Shown here: piece after piece, positions 10,252 through 19,578 of the stretch
Position numbering within the stretch: the first letter of the stretch is position 1
Layout: each line of letters opens with the position of its first letter
NCBI GenBank assembly: GCA_918797485.1
Contig: CAKKNE010000001.1
Span: 5,642,001-5,706,000, forward strand
Source: Pelagomonas calceolata
Lineage: Eukaryota; Sar; Pelagophyceae; Pelagomonadales; Pelagomonadaceae
Reading direction: 5' to 3'
Length of the DNA: 64,000 nt
The notes under the pieces: generated by a model
What the model was told of the DNA's origin: nothing
The model's input: only the letters and a program-made list of their open reading frames with translations
Database searches by the model: none
Made by a program: the position numbers and the translations under genes

Positions 10252-10410
10252 CACCGCAGGGCCCTTGTGGCCCGCCCAACCGAAAAAAAAACAGGTGGAC
10301 CGCGCCGGCGCTTGCGCCGGCGCGTGCGCCCATCGACAAAAAAAAACAGGTGGACCGCCCCTCTTGACGGGGTGCAGCGCTCATCGACCAAAAAAAAAAA
10401 AACACTAAAA
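10252..10410 (+). repeat. Hairpin plus A-run tandem array
   Basis: Three GC-rich hairpins with CTTG-type loops (GGGCC-CTTGT-GGCCC, CGCCGGCG-CTTG-CGCCGGCG, CCCC-TCTTGAC-GGGG) are each followed by a run of 9-13 A. The first two A-runs continue as CAGGTGGACCG. It starts directly after the stop codon at 10251, so it lies in the 3' UTR or the convergent gap. Confidence 0.7.
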
Positions 10411-10496
10411 ACCATTTCTACAACTAGCATATCCGGCGCGCGCGGGCGGGCGTGGTCCAAAGCCCCTAGCCAAGTCTTACTCACAAGTCACGGTCT

Positions 10497-10853
10497 CTAG
10501 CCGAGCTCAATCGTCACGACGGCGGGCGACGAGAGGCGGTGCAGCTCCGGCGGGCAATCGGGAATCTCCCTCCAGGCCTTGCGCGTGTTGCGTTCGTCGC
10601 TCTTTTCCCGGCCTTCATGTTTAACGCGACGCCGCCACCAGCGTTCGTCCGGTTCCAGGTCCGAGTCCGAATCAGCGTCCATGGCTCTCTCGAAGTCCAC
10701 GTAGCCGTCGTCCCACGGCTCCAAATCCTCCGCGGCGAGGATTCGGTCCCTTCGCTCCCGCGGATCTTCGCTTCCGTCGGTATCGCTGAAGTAGTCGAGG
10801 AACGTGTGGGCCTCGCCGTAGTCCCACAGCGTCTCGTCGAGGCCGTTCGGCAA
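10497..10853 (-). CDS. Hypothetical acidic protein, start unresolved
   Basis: An open frame of about 118 codons with balanced, acidic composition (HTFLDYFSDTDGSEDPRERR; DFERAMDADSDSDLEPDERW). The frame has no ATG: its first possible start is TTG at 10853, and an in-frame stop lies about 60 bp upstream. In the overlapping frame just upstream, an ATG-initiated stretch encodes KIAISLLALSALALLA, which looks like a signal peptide. A splice joining the two frames could make a secreted protein, but no convincing junction was found. It may equally be a decayed gene. No family recognised. Confidence 0.35.
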   Translation of the reverse strand: MPNGLDETLWDYGEAHTFLDYFSDTDGSEDPRERRDRILAAEDLEPWDDGYVDFERAMDADSDSDLEPDERWWRRRVKHEGREKSDERNTRKAWREIPDCPPELHRLSSPAVVTIELG

Positions 10854-11381
10854 GCAGAGCGAGAGCAGACAACGCGAGGAGTGAGATTGCTATTTTTTTG
10901 GTTTTGCTGTCTATGGGCTGATCCATCCAGGCCCCTCGATTGTCGCCGCCTGAGCGACTGAGGTCCACTGATAAGCCTCAGGGGAGAGTGGTTTCACGAG
11001 CTATGGTCGTCGTCGAGCGCGTAGATCTCGCACCGGTACTTGCCACCTGGTCCCTTTTCGCCGACGGCTCGGAAGGCGGAAGGGTCGTAAAAAACGGCGC
11101 TCAAATAGCTCTAGGTCGCGTCTCGTGGGATTCAAAAGCAACAAAACGGGTTTCTCACGCTTACACGCCGCAGCCGCGACCCTCGCAGACCCCTCCAGCG
11201 CAAAATGATCCTCACAAATTGCGCCGCCTGCGCCGCCCCACTGGCCCACGCGAGGCGCCGCCGCCGTCGTCGCCTTCGGGGCATGTGTAATGGTAGCAAT
11301 ATAGCGTTCTCTGACACGTGGGTCACGGTCGTTTTACTAACATAGTTACACAACTACATCAGCGGCTGCGGCGGTCATCCT
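10854..11381. other. 528-bp region with a gene fragment
   Basis: Apart from the sulfoxide-reductase-like fragment at 10994-11130 and the hydrophobic leader-like frame near 10900, no coding or regulatory feature is recognised. Confidence 0.4.
10994..11130 (-). pseudogene. Fragment of a methionine sulfoxide reductase A C-terminus
   Basis: The minus-strand frame reads AVFYDPSAFRAVGEKGPGGK, then YRCEIYALDDDHSS and a stop. It clearly copies FFASHDPSTFRAAGEKGPGG, then KYRCEIYALDGQQR, from the MsrB-MsrA gene at 15035-16368. Upstream similarity continues in another frame (RDLELFER against YEELVELFF), so a frameshift separates the two parts. Only about 40 codons remain and no catalytic site is present. 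It is most likely a partial duplication of the nearby gene. Confidence 0.65.
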
Positions 11382-13370
11382 TCAGTAGCACGAGTCGGAG
11401 ACGTCCGGGTGCCCGGCCGCCGCCCAGGTCCGCGCCTCGTCCAACCCCTCCTTGCCGTCCGTCAGGTCGCGGCGTAGGCACGCGACCGGCTTGATCGGGC
11501 CCTCGGAGTAAGCGCCCGAGAACAGGTAGGCGGGCATCGCCTTCTTCTGCCAGCCTTCTTTCGGTAAAGCCAGGATCACGATTTCGTTCCACTTGTCGTA
11601 CGTGTTAATCCCGTTCACCACGTGGCGGTTGACCGTCATGGGGCTGCGACAGTGGCGGAAGCAGTCCCGCATCGTCGCGCAGGCCCAGAGCAGCTCGCCG
11701 CACCTCGAGTGCGGAACGTCGCTCTCGGGGTCGTCGCAGAGGGCCCGCAAGTTCAGGCCAAAGCTCATGATGATGTCGTGGTGGCGTTCCCAGTTGTACG
11801 CGGACGTGCAGTGGTAGCGGAAGTCCGGGTTGTCGTACTCCGAGTAGTCGCTACCGAACCTAACGTCCCACGGATGCATGACGTCGTCGTTGTCTCGAAT
11901 CACCTCCCAGAAGGGCCCGTAGTCTATGTACTTCTTTTTAGACTCGTCCTCGTCCAGCCAGCCGTCGGCGAGCGGCGGCCAGTCGAAGACGTACATCGCC
12001 TCCGTCCGCGCGTCGCGCGCCTCCTCCTTTGTATTGTAGAATACAGGGCTCGTCTGTCGACCTCGACCTCTTACAGCAAACTCCCAGAACCAGTAAAGCC
12101 TCCTGCTAATTTTAGACACATAACCGCCAACACCATTGAAATCTTCCTCGTCCGTCAAATAGACGTAAGTTTTAGGCGCTAGATGAGTCTCCTCGCCCTC
12201 CAACCCTTCGATAGAGCGCGCTTCGAGCTGATTCTTGAATTCTAGGTCATGGTAAAACGCCGTGGGGCAGTCGGGGCGGTCGACGTCGGCGCTCGAGAGA
12301 GTGTTGGTGTGAGGGCAGCGCAGCGCGTCGACCTCCTTGATTTTCTTGGAGACGGCGCGCCAGACCGTCCACCGTCCACTTCCGTCGCGCCACTCTATAT
12401 AAGTGTAGCGAAACGAGTTCGTCTCTGCGTCGTACAGGTCGTCGACGCCCTTCTCCAAGTGATCCGTCGTCCTGAGCGTTTCCTTATGATGCCGGACCCG
12501 TTGGGCGTAGAGGTCCAGCAGGTACTCGCGCACCCTTCGACGTTCACTAACTCCACCCTTGCCGGATGCGACGAAGACCTCCGTAGAAACGTCCATCTCG
12601 GGCGCTAATTCGACCGGGATGCCGAGCACGTTCGTTACGTCGAACTTGGTCCAGGCGACGACCTTGGCCTTGAGGTCTGACTCGGTGAGAGGAGTCGCCT
12701 CGTCGTACGCACCCGCCGCTTCCTTAATTTTGTTGACCAACTTCCTCTTCTCGCCGGTTTTTCCGATGAACTTCGCTGGATACGGCTTGCGAACGGCATC
12801 CTTGTCCATCTCGTTGCCCGCCGCGTCGAGGAACGTGACAAGCGTTGTTCTTGTCGTAATCAATTCAAGCTCCGGACCGTCGAGTTCGACGCGGAGATGG
12901 CCCGTATCTTGGAACTCCGCGACATAGCCAATGCGCCCGGTCGCCTTGATGCGCAGCTTCTGCCGGTTGTTGACCTCCTCTTCGACGTCGACTTCTTCGG
13001 CGTCGGCGCGGACGCAAAGCTTCTTGACGGCTGGTTCATCGCTCGCCTCGTTTTGTTGGGAGGACGTACCAAGTGCTACCCTCGGGGACGTGCCACCGCC
13101 CGGGCGCCATGTCGAGAGGTAGTTGGCGGCCGCGCCGAACGACGCGCCGGCCACCTCTAATCGGCGCCGCGGCGGGTCGTCCTCTTGAGACGTACCAACT
13201 TCCACTGACGAGCCGCCGCCCGGGCGAAATGTCGAGATGAAGTCGGCGGTGTCGCCGAACGACGCGCCGAGCTGGTTGAGTCGGCGCTGCTGCGGCTCGT
13301 CGTTGTCGTCGGTCATTCCCCGAGCCGTCGAGGCGACCGCGGCCAGCGCCAGGAGGCGTAGTATCTTCAT
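11382..13370 (-). CDS. Secreted protein with tandem RRL repeats, unknown function
   Basis: 662 aa, single exon, ATG at 13370. MKILRLLALAAVASTARG is a signal peptide. Residues 28-100 contain two copies of a roughly 40-residue unit, RRLNQLGASFGDTADFISTF-RPGGG and RRLEVAGASFGAAANYLSTW-RPGGG. Each begins with R-R-L, a processing-like motif seen in secreted heterokont proteins. The rest (about 560 aa) is rich in Trp, Tyr, Asp and paired Cys (RCPHTNTLSSADVDRPDCP, CATMRDCFRHC) and has no membrane span, so it is probably a disulfide-bonded secreted or lumenal protein. A strand-rich part near 150-230 (LRIKATGRIGYVAEFQDTGH) may be a small beta-barrel. No family recognised. Confidence 0.8.
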   Translation of the reverse strand: MKILRLLALAAVASTARGMTDDNDEPQQRRLNQLGASFGDTADFISTFRPGGGSSVEVGTSQEDDPPRRRLEVAGASFGAAANYLSTWRPGGGTSPRVALGTSSQQNEASDEPAVKKLCVRADAEEVDVEEEVNNRQKLRIKATGRIGYVAEFQDTGHLRVELDGPELELITTRTTLVTFLDAAGNEMDKDAVRKPYPAKFIGKTGEKRKLVNKIKEAAGAYDEATPLTESDLKAKVVAWTKFDVTNVLGIPVELAPEMDVSTEVFVASGKGGVSERRRVREYLLDLYAQRVRHHKETLRTTDHLEKGVDDLYDAETNSFRYTYIEWRDGSGRWTVWRAVSKKIKEVDALRCPHTNTLSSADVDRPDCPTAFYHDLEFKNQLEARSIEGLEGEETHLAPKTYVYLTDEEDFNGVGGYVSKISRRLYWFWEFAVRGRGRQTSPVFYNTKEEARDARTEAMYVFDWPPLADGWLDEDESKKKYIDYGPFWEVIRDNDDVMHPWDVRFGSDYSEYDNPDFRYHCTSAYNWERHHDIIMSFGLNLRALCDDPESDVPHSRCGELLWACATMRDCFRHCRSPMTVNRHVVNGINTYDKWNEIVILALPKEGWQKKAMPAYLFSGAYSEGPIKPVACLRRDLTDGKEGLDEARTWAAAGHPDVSDSCY

Positions 13371-13517
13371 GGTGTAGCTTCTAGCTCGGCGCGGCGGTCC
13401 CTACTGATGCTCAGCGCTGCTTTGTTGTATGTTATCGAATCGATGTAGGCCCTTTTTTTAGAGCGCTGGCTGCCCAGCGCGCTGGCTAACTGCGATCGGT
13501 TTTAATCGCGTGATCAC

Positions 13518-13542
13518 GCTAGCGGCCTGTAAGACACTAGCA
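13518..13542 (-). repeat. GCTAG palindrome, copy 2
   Basis: GCTAGCG arm, GCCTGTAAGACA core, CTAGC arm. It lies 148 bp upstream of the start at 13370 and downstream of the gene ending at 13663. Confidence 0.85.
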
Positions 13543-13662
13543 TGCTCGACGGCCTCGACGCGAGCACGTTCCCGGACAGGGAGAATCGCGTACTTAAGGG
13601 CGCACCGCCGAGGATGAGGGGATGAGGGGAGGCGATGCGCACGGGCAGACCGTGCGAGGCAT

Positions 13663-14672
13663 CTACACCGCCATCGACGGCGTCGGCGAGACGACGGCGA
13701 CCGACCGCTCCACGCGCACCGGGGACGACGGCGCGGACGCCTTGGCCTCGGCGCGCGCGACAGCCACGAGCCGGCGCGCGGCGGCGCCGCGCGCGAACTG
13801 CTGGATGACCGTCGCGAGATGATCCCATAAGGCGAGCGACTCGGATACGCTGAGGCCGGACGTCGCCGCCCTGGCCGAACGCGACTGAGACATGAGCCTC
13901 GCGGCCGTCACGGCCGTCGTGGCCGCCCCGACACCCACCCCAACACCCACCCCAGCCTCGAACACTTCCTGCTCGTGCTCGGTGTCCGGCTGCGTCCCCT
14001 TGATGATGCCCTCGATCACCTTGTAGGGCAGGTCGACGAGCAAGAGCTTGGGGATCACGCAACGACCATCCATGAAGTAGTCGAGGACGAAGCTGCATAC
14101 GAAGAAGGCCGCCACGAGGATGTAGAAGATTTGGCTCCTCGCCTCGAGGAAGTCCCGCACCGCCGCACCTGTGCGTACAATTTTACGTGTGAATCGGGCG
14201 CCGTGAAATTTGATTTCCGCAAAATTTTGATTTCCGTGCGCGGCGTCGCGCCTCCGTACGACGACCATTCGAGCACCATCATCACAGCAATGGCGACATC
14301 AAGGACGAACCAAGCCATGTCGAGGATGAAAAGATTGACCTTCACATGCTCCCACGAAAACGCGGTTTTGCGAAACCACTTCGCTTCGGACTCGGCCAGT
14401 AGGAACGACCCCTTCTTGATCGCGGTAGCCCCGTCCTCGTCGAACAGGGAGTAGACACCCCACGCGACGACCAGCACGAGGGCCACGCACGCCACCGTCA
14501 CGTAGGCGGCTTTGTGGTACCCGAGCAATTTGATGACGTTAAAGAGGAAGAGGCTCGTGCGGGCGGCCGCACACACGGCAGCACTGATCACCGAGAGCTT
14601 CGATAACGTCGACGTGGCCTCGGGCGTCGATGCGGCGGAGGCCTGGCGCGCCGGCGCCGCGGTCGCGCTCAT
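13663..14672 (-). CDS. Multi-pass membrane protein with an IQ calmodulin-binding motif
   Basis: Exons complement(14252-14672) and complement(13663-14168), 308 aa. Removing the 83-nt introner joins ...EWSSYGG to AAVRDFLEARSQIFYILV in frame. Hydrophobic segments: AAYVTVACVALVLVVAWGVY, VNLFILDMAWFVLDVAIAVM and IFYILVAAFFVCSFVLDYF, plus a weaker N-terminal one. After a Gly/Val-repeat linker, the cytosolic tail holds VIQQFARGAAARRLV, a complete IQ motif (IQxxxRGxxxR). The size and layout recall a voltage-sensor-like or small channel subunit, but no pore loop or S4 arginine ladder is evident, so function is unassigned. Calmodulin binding is inferred from the motif only. Confidence 0.72.
14169..14251 (-). 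mobile_element. Introner (GC-AG intron) in the IQ membrane protein gene
   Basis: 83 nt. The duplication is GCGCGACG (donor) and GTGCGGCG (exon), 6 of 8. The 5' end has CGCACGGAAATCAAAATTTT and the 3' end AAAATTGTACGCACAG. The body reads in the reverse orientation relative to the full-length copies (GGAAATCAAATTTCACGGCG). Confidence 0.85.
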
Positions 14673-15034
14673 TTTTGTGGCGTTTTTTAGTCGGTGCTTT
14701 TAGGGCTGGAATCGGCGGCGGCGCGGCGGCGGCGCGGCGGCGGGGCGTCCCGTTATCGTGCGGCGGCCGTGGGCTTGTGTCAGAGAGGACGCCAAAATGC
14801 GCCAGGCGCCACGAGCCCCAAGTTAGGTTCGAAAAAATTACCGGTCAAAACCCGCGCTGTACTAGATGCTATCCTTCGTCGGGGAGCCGTACCTCGATGC
14901 GGCCGTCGCCGACCTCGTCGCGCTCATGGAGGGCTCCGCCTGAGCAACCACCCTTCTTCCCTCCCTCCCCGCACGCCCTTGTCTATCTATAGCCCAACGT
15001 TGCGTGTAAACAACAAAACACAATGTACAAACTA
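14673..15034. other. Intergenic region, 362 bp
   Basis: It lies between two minus-strand genes (5' of the IQ protein, 3' of MsrB-MsrA). It begins with a run of GGCGGCGCGGC repeats around 14710-14745. No palindrome or gene is recognised. Confidence 0.4.
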
Positions 15035-16368
15035 CTAGTCCTCCAACTTCACCGGCAACGCCGCGAGGACAGCGAGGGGCAGTTTCTCCGGCGAGGCATC
15101 TCCGCGCCGTCGCAGGTAGTAGTGCTGCTCCGCTTCGGGCGCGGGCTGGAATGGGGCGTCAGCAGAGAGTACCGGCGTCGCGACGGCGCAGCCTGCCGCT
15201 TGATTAACTCGCGCGCGCACTGTCTCGGCCGTCGCGCGTTGTTGGCCGTCGAGCGCGTAGATCTCGCAGCGATATTTTCCTCCAGGCCCCTTTTCGCCAG
15301 CGGCGCGGAAAGTTGACGGGTCGTGGGAGGCAAAAAACAACTCGACAAGTTCCTCGTACCTGCGATCAGCGATGTTCGCGGCGACGAATGTGCGCGGCAA
15401 CTGCATGGAGGGAGAAGCGAACACTGACAAGCTAACGAGACAACGTGCGGATCGTACCTTAGCTCGACGGCCTCGGCGCCGTTCACAAAACCGGCCGTCG
15501 TCGAGAGGACCCCGGGGACCTTACTGAAAAGGTCTTGCACGTGCCAGTAGCAGCCCATGGCGAAGCGAGCCGTCAAAAGTTCTCGCCGTCCCAGGACATG
15601 CGCAAGCGACGGCGGCACGTCAGCGGACGCCACGGGCCGAGGTATCCGGTTGACGGTCAGCGCCGCCGCGTTTATGCAGTAGCGAGTCCGCGTGCCCTCC
15701 GCTATCGCATGACCAAGATGAGTGCGACTCGCGGCGCACAGCACCTCGCGCTCGCCTCCATCTGGCCTGTAGATGACGTGCTCCTCACTGATCGGCCGCG
15801 CGAAGGACGGCCAGCCCGTCGTCGACGCCACAAGATCTTCAGAAGCAAAAACGGGCAGGCCCGACGCGGCGCAGCAGAACAAGATGGGTCCCTCGAGGTC
15901 CTGTACCTCGGTCCACGCGACGCCGTCGGCAGTGACACCAGAATGGGGCTTCTCGGTCTCGCCGCGCAGCAGCACGTCGGCCGACGCTTCAGATAAGCCC
16001 GCGACGTCCGGTGGCCGAGGCGTTATGTCAAACCCTAGCGACGAAATCACCAGCGGCCCGTCGCCCGCTTGGGCATCGGTCGTAAACGCGGGAACATAAG
16101 CAGCGCCGTCGCCGACGAAGTCCTCGGCACTCTCATCGTTGGCGTCGGCCCCCGGCCTACTTATCACGCCCCAGCCGCGGGCCTCGAGGAAATTTTCTTG
16201 TGAACCGTCCGGGTCGAACCACGTCGGCCCGTCTCCCTCGACCAGCTTGTACATACCCGTCGCAGGGACGAACTTGTACGCGTTGCCATCGCGCTCGAGG
16301 CGCATCGGCCGCGCGGACAGACCGTCACATTGCGCCACGCATAACAAAACAAGCGTCTGCCGAAGCAT
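15035..16368 (-). CDS. MsrB-MsrA fusion methionine sulfoxide reductase, secreted or plastid
   Basis: Exons complement(15437-16368) and complement(15035-15359), 418 aa. Splicing the 77-nt intron gives ELRYDPHVVSYEELVELFF, the expected MsrA run. MLRQTLVLLCVAQCDG is a signal peptide. The MsrB domain follows (TEKPHSG, TTGWPSF, THLGHAIAEG) with RYCINAAAL carrying the catalytic Cys. Then comes MsrA, with GCYWHVQDLF carrying its catalytic Cys. Together the two domains should reduce both R and S sulfoxides of methionine. Both zinc-binding CxxC pairs of MsrB have become CxxS (CAAS in each), so this is a zinc-less form. A fragment of the MsrA end is duplicated at 10994-11130. Confidence 0.88.
15360..15436 (-). 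other. Spliceosomal intron in the MsrB-MsrA gene
   Basis: 77 nt, GT-AG, phase 2. No TIR and no convincing 8-bp duplication (GTTAGCTT against GTACGAGG). An alternative donor at 15448 (GTACGATC, 6 of 8 match to the exon side) would drop the DPHVVS residues, so the protein argues against it. Confidence 0.75.
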
Positions 16369-16944
16369 GGGACCTGCGTGTGTACACCGGTTGCGAAACA
16401 GACCGCCGGGTGTTGCGCGCGGCCACATTAGAATACCGGAGGAGTGCTCTTCCACAGATTGTGTAACGGAACACGACGGCCGCTGGAGTTGGCCGCCGCG
16501 CTCTTGGCTTGTGGGTTTTTTGCTTCTTGCGTTTTTGCTTGCATTTTTGTTTTTGCACTGGTCGCGTACCTTCTTTTCGATATGTATGCGATCGCGAGTG
16601 GCTCGAGCGCGTAACCCTACGCTGCTGCACAGTCTGCACCCTTGCAGCGTCACTGCAACGCGTTTGTAGACGCAGCGCTTCGCCGCTGGGGCCGCGCACA
16701 GCGCTCCTGGAGTGCAGCAAAAACTGCGGTAGCAATTGCACTATCAACAAGCCTTCATAGCACGCGTACGCATGCGCAAAATCGCGATGAGCTTGCGCTT
16801 CCTAGTGTCTTACACGACGCTAGCTGCCAGTTTGCTCGACGTACATCGCGTAGGGCCCAAACGCGTGGGGCCCAAATGAGGAAAAACGCCGAGAGACGCG
16901 GGGTATTACACACTTACGGAGCCGACGCAGATTGATTGGAGACG
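16369..16944. promoter_or_regulatory. Divergent intergenic region, 576 bp
   Basis: It separates MsrB-MsrA (minus) and the GT90 gene (plus). It carries one palindrome at 16802-16824. A long open frame reaching from the Msr gene to 16653 is not supported; the signal-peptide ATG at 16368 is preferred. Confidence 0.5.
16802..16824 (+). repeat. GCTAG palindrome, copy 3
   Basis: CTAGTGTCTTACACG core with a GCTAGC right arm; the left arm is CTAG. It lies 121 bp upstream of ATG 16945. Confidence 0.8.
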
Positions 16945-18529
16945 ATGCTACGTCTGGCATTGCCAAGGCTCATCCTGCTCAGGGTCCTGGTCGCGCAAAG
17001 CGCCGCGCACACAAATGACCACTGCTCCTGCCACAGCGTGAAGTCCAAGACTTTCACGCGACTCATGTTCGAGCGCGGGTTCCGCGCGGCGGCGGCGCAT
17101 CGCGCCCCGAGCAATCTCAAGCTCTCGCCGCCGCCGCGGCGCGACCTGATGAAGCCGGTACTCGAGGAGCTCTGGCGCTCGCTCCGAGCGGAGCGACGAC
17201 AGGTCACGACCGCCGATGGCGCGGCGCGAGAACTGGCGCGAGCCCTGAATGAGACGGGCGATTGGGTCTTGGTCTACAATAATAGAGTTTACGTGCCGAC
17301 TGAGTTTTATCACGCCGCAGACCATGCTCGCCACGTGACGATGATCCGCGAGTCCGCGGCGCTCCTTGGTCTGCCGAACGCTATCTACGCCGTAAACACG
17401 GGAACCCGCGGACCAAGCGGCTGCAACGGCCGGCCCGTCTCGCTCACGATCAACAAACAGTCAGGCTACGAACAGTGCGGCGTTCTCATTCCAAACATTT
17501 TTTTCGATAATACCCACGGCTCTTTGATACGGTGGGCACGGGAGACCGAGGCGGTGTCGCACGACGCCGTTCCGTTCCGCGAGCGGCGCCCCGTTGCGTT
17601 TTTTCGTGGGTCGCTCCACCACGATACGTGGGATACCGATGAGGCCTGCGCTTCTACGGCATTTGGCAACTACGCCCGCCTGCAAGCCTTCGCCGCTGCG
17701 GTGGAGCATCCGGACCTCGTCGACGCCGCCTGCGTTGACGGCGGCGATACAAAAACGAAGTGTCGCGTGCCGCCGCCGCAGTGCGTTGGTTCCGTGGAGG
17801 ACTATAACAGCGGCCTCGCGGAGGGCGAGGACGTGCACGGAGAACATGCACGCTTCGACACGTTCCGGCGCTCGAAGTACTTGCTCCTGCTACCTGGTGC
17901 GTTCACTGGCTCCTATTCCAAAAACGCCAACCACTTGTGCGAACAGTGCCCGCTGTGCTTTTCCCTAACTCCTCACTGGTTGATTTACACATAGGTGGCG
18001 AACTGGCGGTGTCGTATTGCGGTGGGTCGCCCCGTACGTCGAATGGTACACTCCAGCGCTCGTGCCTGGCGCCAATTATCTCGACGTGTCGCGCCACTCC
18101 GTCGCCGAAACGGTGCGCGCGCTCGAGGCAAATCCGGCGGCGGCGGAGGCCATCGGGAGGGCAGGACGGGAGATACACGATCAATTACTATGTCCTCTGT
18201 GCCTCGCTAATTGGTTGAGAACGACGCTCGAAGCGTACCACGAGCACCTGGGTTTAGAGCTCGTGCTCGGCCATCCAGCAGAAGCATCAAAATTCTTCCG
18301 CGCACATCTCCCCTGCGACCGCATGATCGAGGTGATGCGGGAAGGGCATCCTCGCGCGCGGCCGATGAACGCCGACGACCCGTTCCATCCTTGCCGTCGG
18401 GGCGGACCATTGGCGAACGGGAGCTGGTGGTCGGCGGACCACGCGGCGGCGTCGGAGCAGCTCCGGCAGGCCGAAGCGGGCGAGGCGCCGCTCGGAGGGA
18501 CGGCTCGAAAGCATCTTGGTCTGAGCTAA
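16945..18529 (+). CDS. Glycosyltransferase family 90 (CAP10/Poglut-like)
   Basis: Exons 16945-17936 and 17995-18529, 508 aa. ATG 16945 begins a signal peptide (LRLALPRLILLRVLVAQSA). Conserved GT90 features are RRPVAFFRGSLHHDTWDTD (near residues 212-230), KYLLLLPGAFTGSYSKNAN and, after the intron, RTGGVVLRWVAPYVEWYTPA-LVPGANYLDVS. The splice rebuilds NHLW-RTGG. Family members transfer xylose or glucose to proteins or glycans in the ER/Golgi lumen; the acceptor here is unknown. The stop lies 14 bp from the convergent DUF1295 gene. Confidence 0.85.
17937..17994 (+). mobile_element. Short introner remnant in the GT90 gene
   Basis: 58 nt, GT-AG. The donor side is GTGCGAAC and the exon side GTGGCGAAC (one indel). 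The 3' end GGTTGATTTACACATAG is a mutated introner end, while the 5' TIR is nearly lost. Confidence 0.75.
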
Positions 18530-18543
18530 CAATTTTTCGATCC

Positions 18544-19578
18544 TTACTCCCCCTTCTTCGCCTCCGACGCCGCCGGCTTGAAGAACCGCAGGACCGACCC
18601 CGGCGTCGGCCAGAGCGCCGGGACCCGCTCGGCGTAGGCCATCCAGGCCTTGATGCGCTCGCGACGCATCGCCACGTGCCTATCTAAAAGCGGAATGTCC
18701 ACGGACGCGTCGCCGAAGCAAACAATGAGGGGCCCCAGCGCCGTCGGGCAGAAGCCGCCATTCGCGCAGCAGGCGGCACCAGCCAGCGCGAGCCACCAGA
18801 GGTGCTCCCCGAGGCGGTTCGGGTGGCGGCTCAGCCGCCAGAGGCCCTCGGTGTAGACCGGCGGCTTTTTCTTGTCCGCCGAGCGGATATACGTTAGCAA
18901 TTCCTCGTCGGCCTTGAAGGCGAGGGCGAGGCCGACCAGGGCGACCGCGAGCGCCCCCGTGTCGGCGAGGCCGAGCGGCGCATCCACATTTAACGCGGCG
19001 ACGTCGTCACTCTCGTCCTCGAAGGACGGCAGGAACGGCACACCGGCGCCCGCGAAGCCCGCGAGGCTCCGCAGCGGCAAACAACGCGCGCACGCGGCGC
19101 CCTGCTCGGCGATGAACGCCACGGGCAGCGACGCGGCGGGCCACCATTTCCCGAAGGCCTCGCGCAGGTCCGCCCGGCGCCAGTCCTCTTTTGAGCTCAG
19201 CGCCCACTCGTAGCGCCGGCCGTGCGCGCGGAAGAGGCGCAGCGCCCACATGATTATTAGTGCCGCGCCGATGACCATGCGTTCCGAATGGACCGCCCGC
19301 GGGTGCGAGAGGTAGTAGAGCTGTATGCTGATAGGAAGGAGCGGCCGCGCCGCGTCGAGGAGCCACGTCGAGCCCGCGACGAGCGAGTGGGCCCAGAAGC
19401 CGAGGACGTAGGTGAGAAAGATTAACGTATGCAGCGTCAGCGTCGGGTGGGCCAGGTAGCCGTGGCAGACGCCCTCCTCCGATTCGCGCGCCTCCTCCGA
19501 TTCGCACGCGAGGCGCAGCGCCCACGTCGCGGCGACGAGCGGCGCGGCCGCGAGCGTTAGTACTACGCTGTCGCGCAT
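18544..19578 (-). CDS. DUF1295 / steroid 5-alpha-reductase-like membrane protein
   Basis: 344 aa, single exon, ATG at 19578. There are about seven hydrophobic segments (VVLTLAAAPLVAATWAL, TLIFLTYVLGFWAHSLVA, MVIGAALIIMWALRLF and others). The C-terminal signature YTEGLWRLSRHPNRLGEHLW is the NADPH-binding region of the DUF1295/isoprenylcysteine-methyltransferase/steroid-reductase superfamily. YEWALSSKEDWRRADLR is also typical of DUF1295. It probably acts in the ER membrane on a sterol or fatty-acyl double bond; the substrate is not inferable. A basic C-terminus (KPAASEAKKGE) could serve as an ER-retention tail. Confidence 0.85.
   Translation of the reverse strand: MRDSVVLTLAAAPLVAATWALRLACESEEARESEEGVCHGYLAHPTLTLHTLIFLTYVLGFWAHSLVAGSTWLLDAARPLLPISIQLYYLSHPRAVHSERMVIGAALIIMWALRLFRAHGRRYEWALSSKEDWRRADLREAFGKWWPAASLPVAFIAEQGAACARCLPLRSLAGFAGAGVPFLPSFEDESDDVAALNVDAPLGLADTGALAVALVGLALAFKADEELLTYIRSADKKKPPVYTEGLWRLSRHPNRLGEHLWWLALAGAACCANGGFCPTALGPLIVCFGDASVDIPLLDRHVAMRRERIKAWMAYAERVPALWPTPGSVLRFFKPAASEAKKGE

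Noticed and set aside
15437-15448. MsrB-MsrA donor at GTACGATC with a 6 of 8 duplication
   Set aside because: It would remove DPHVVS, which MsrA proteins have; the later donor gives the expected continuous motif.
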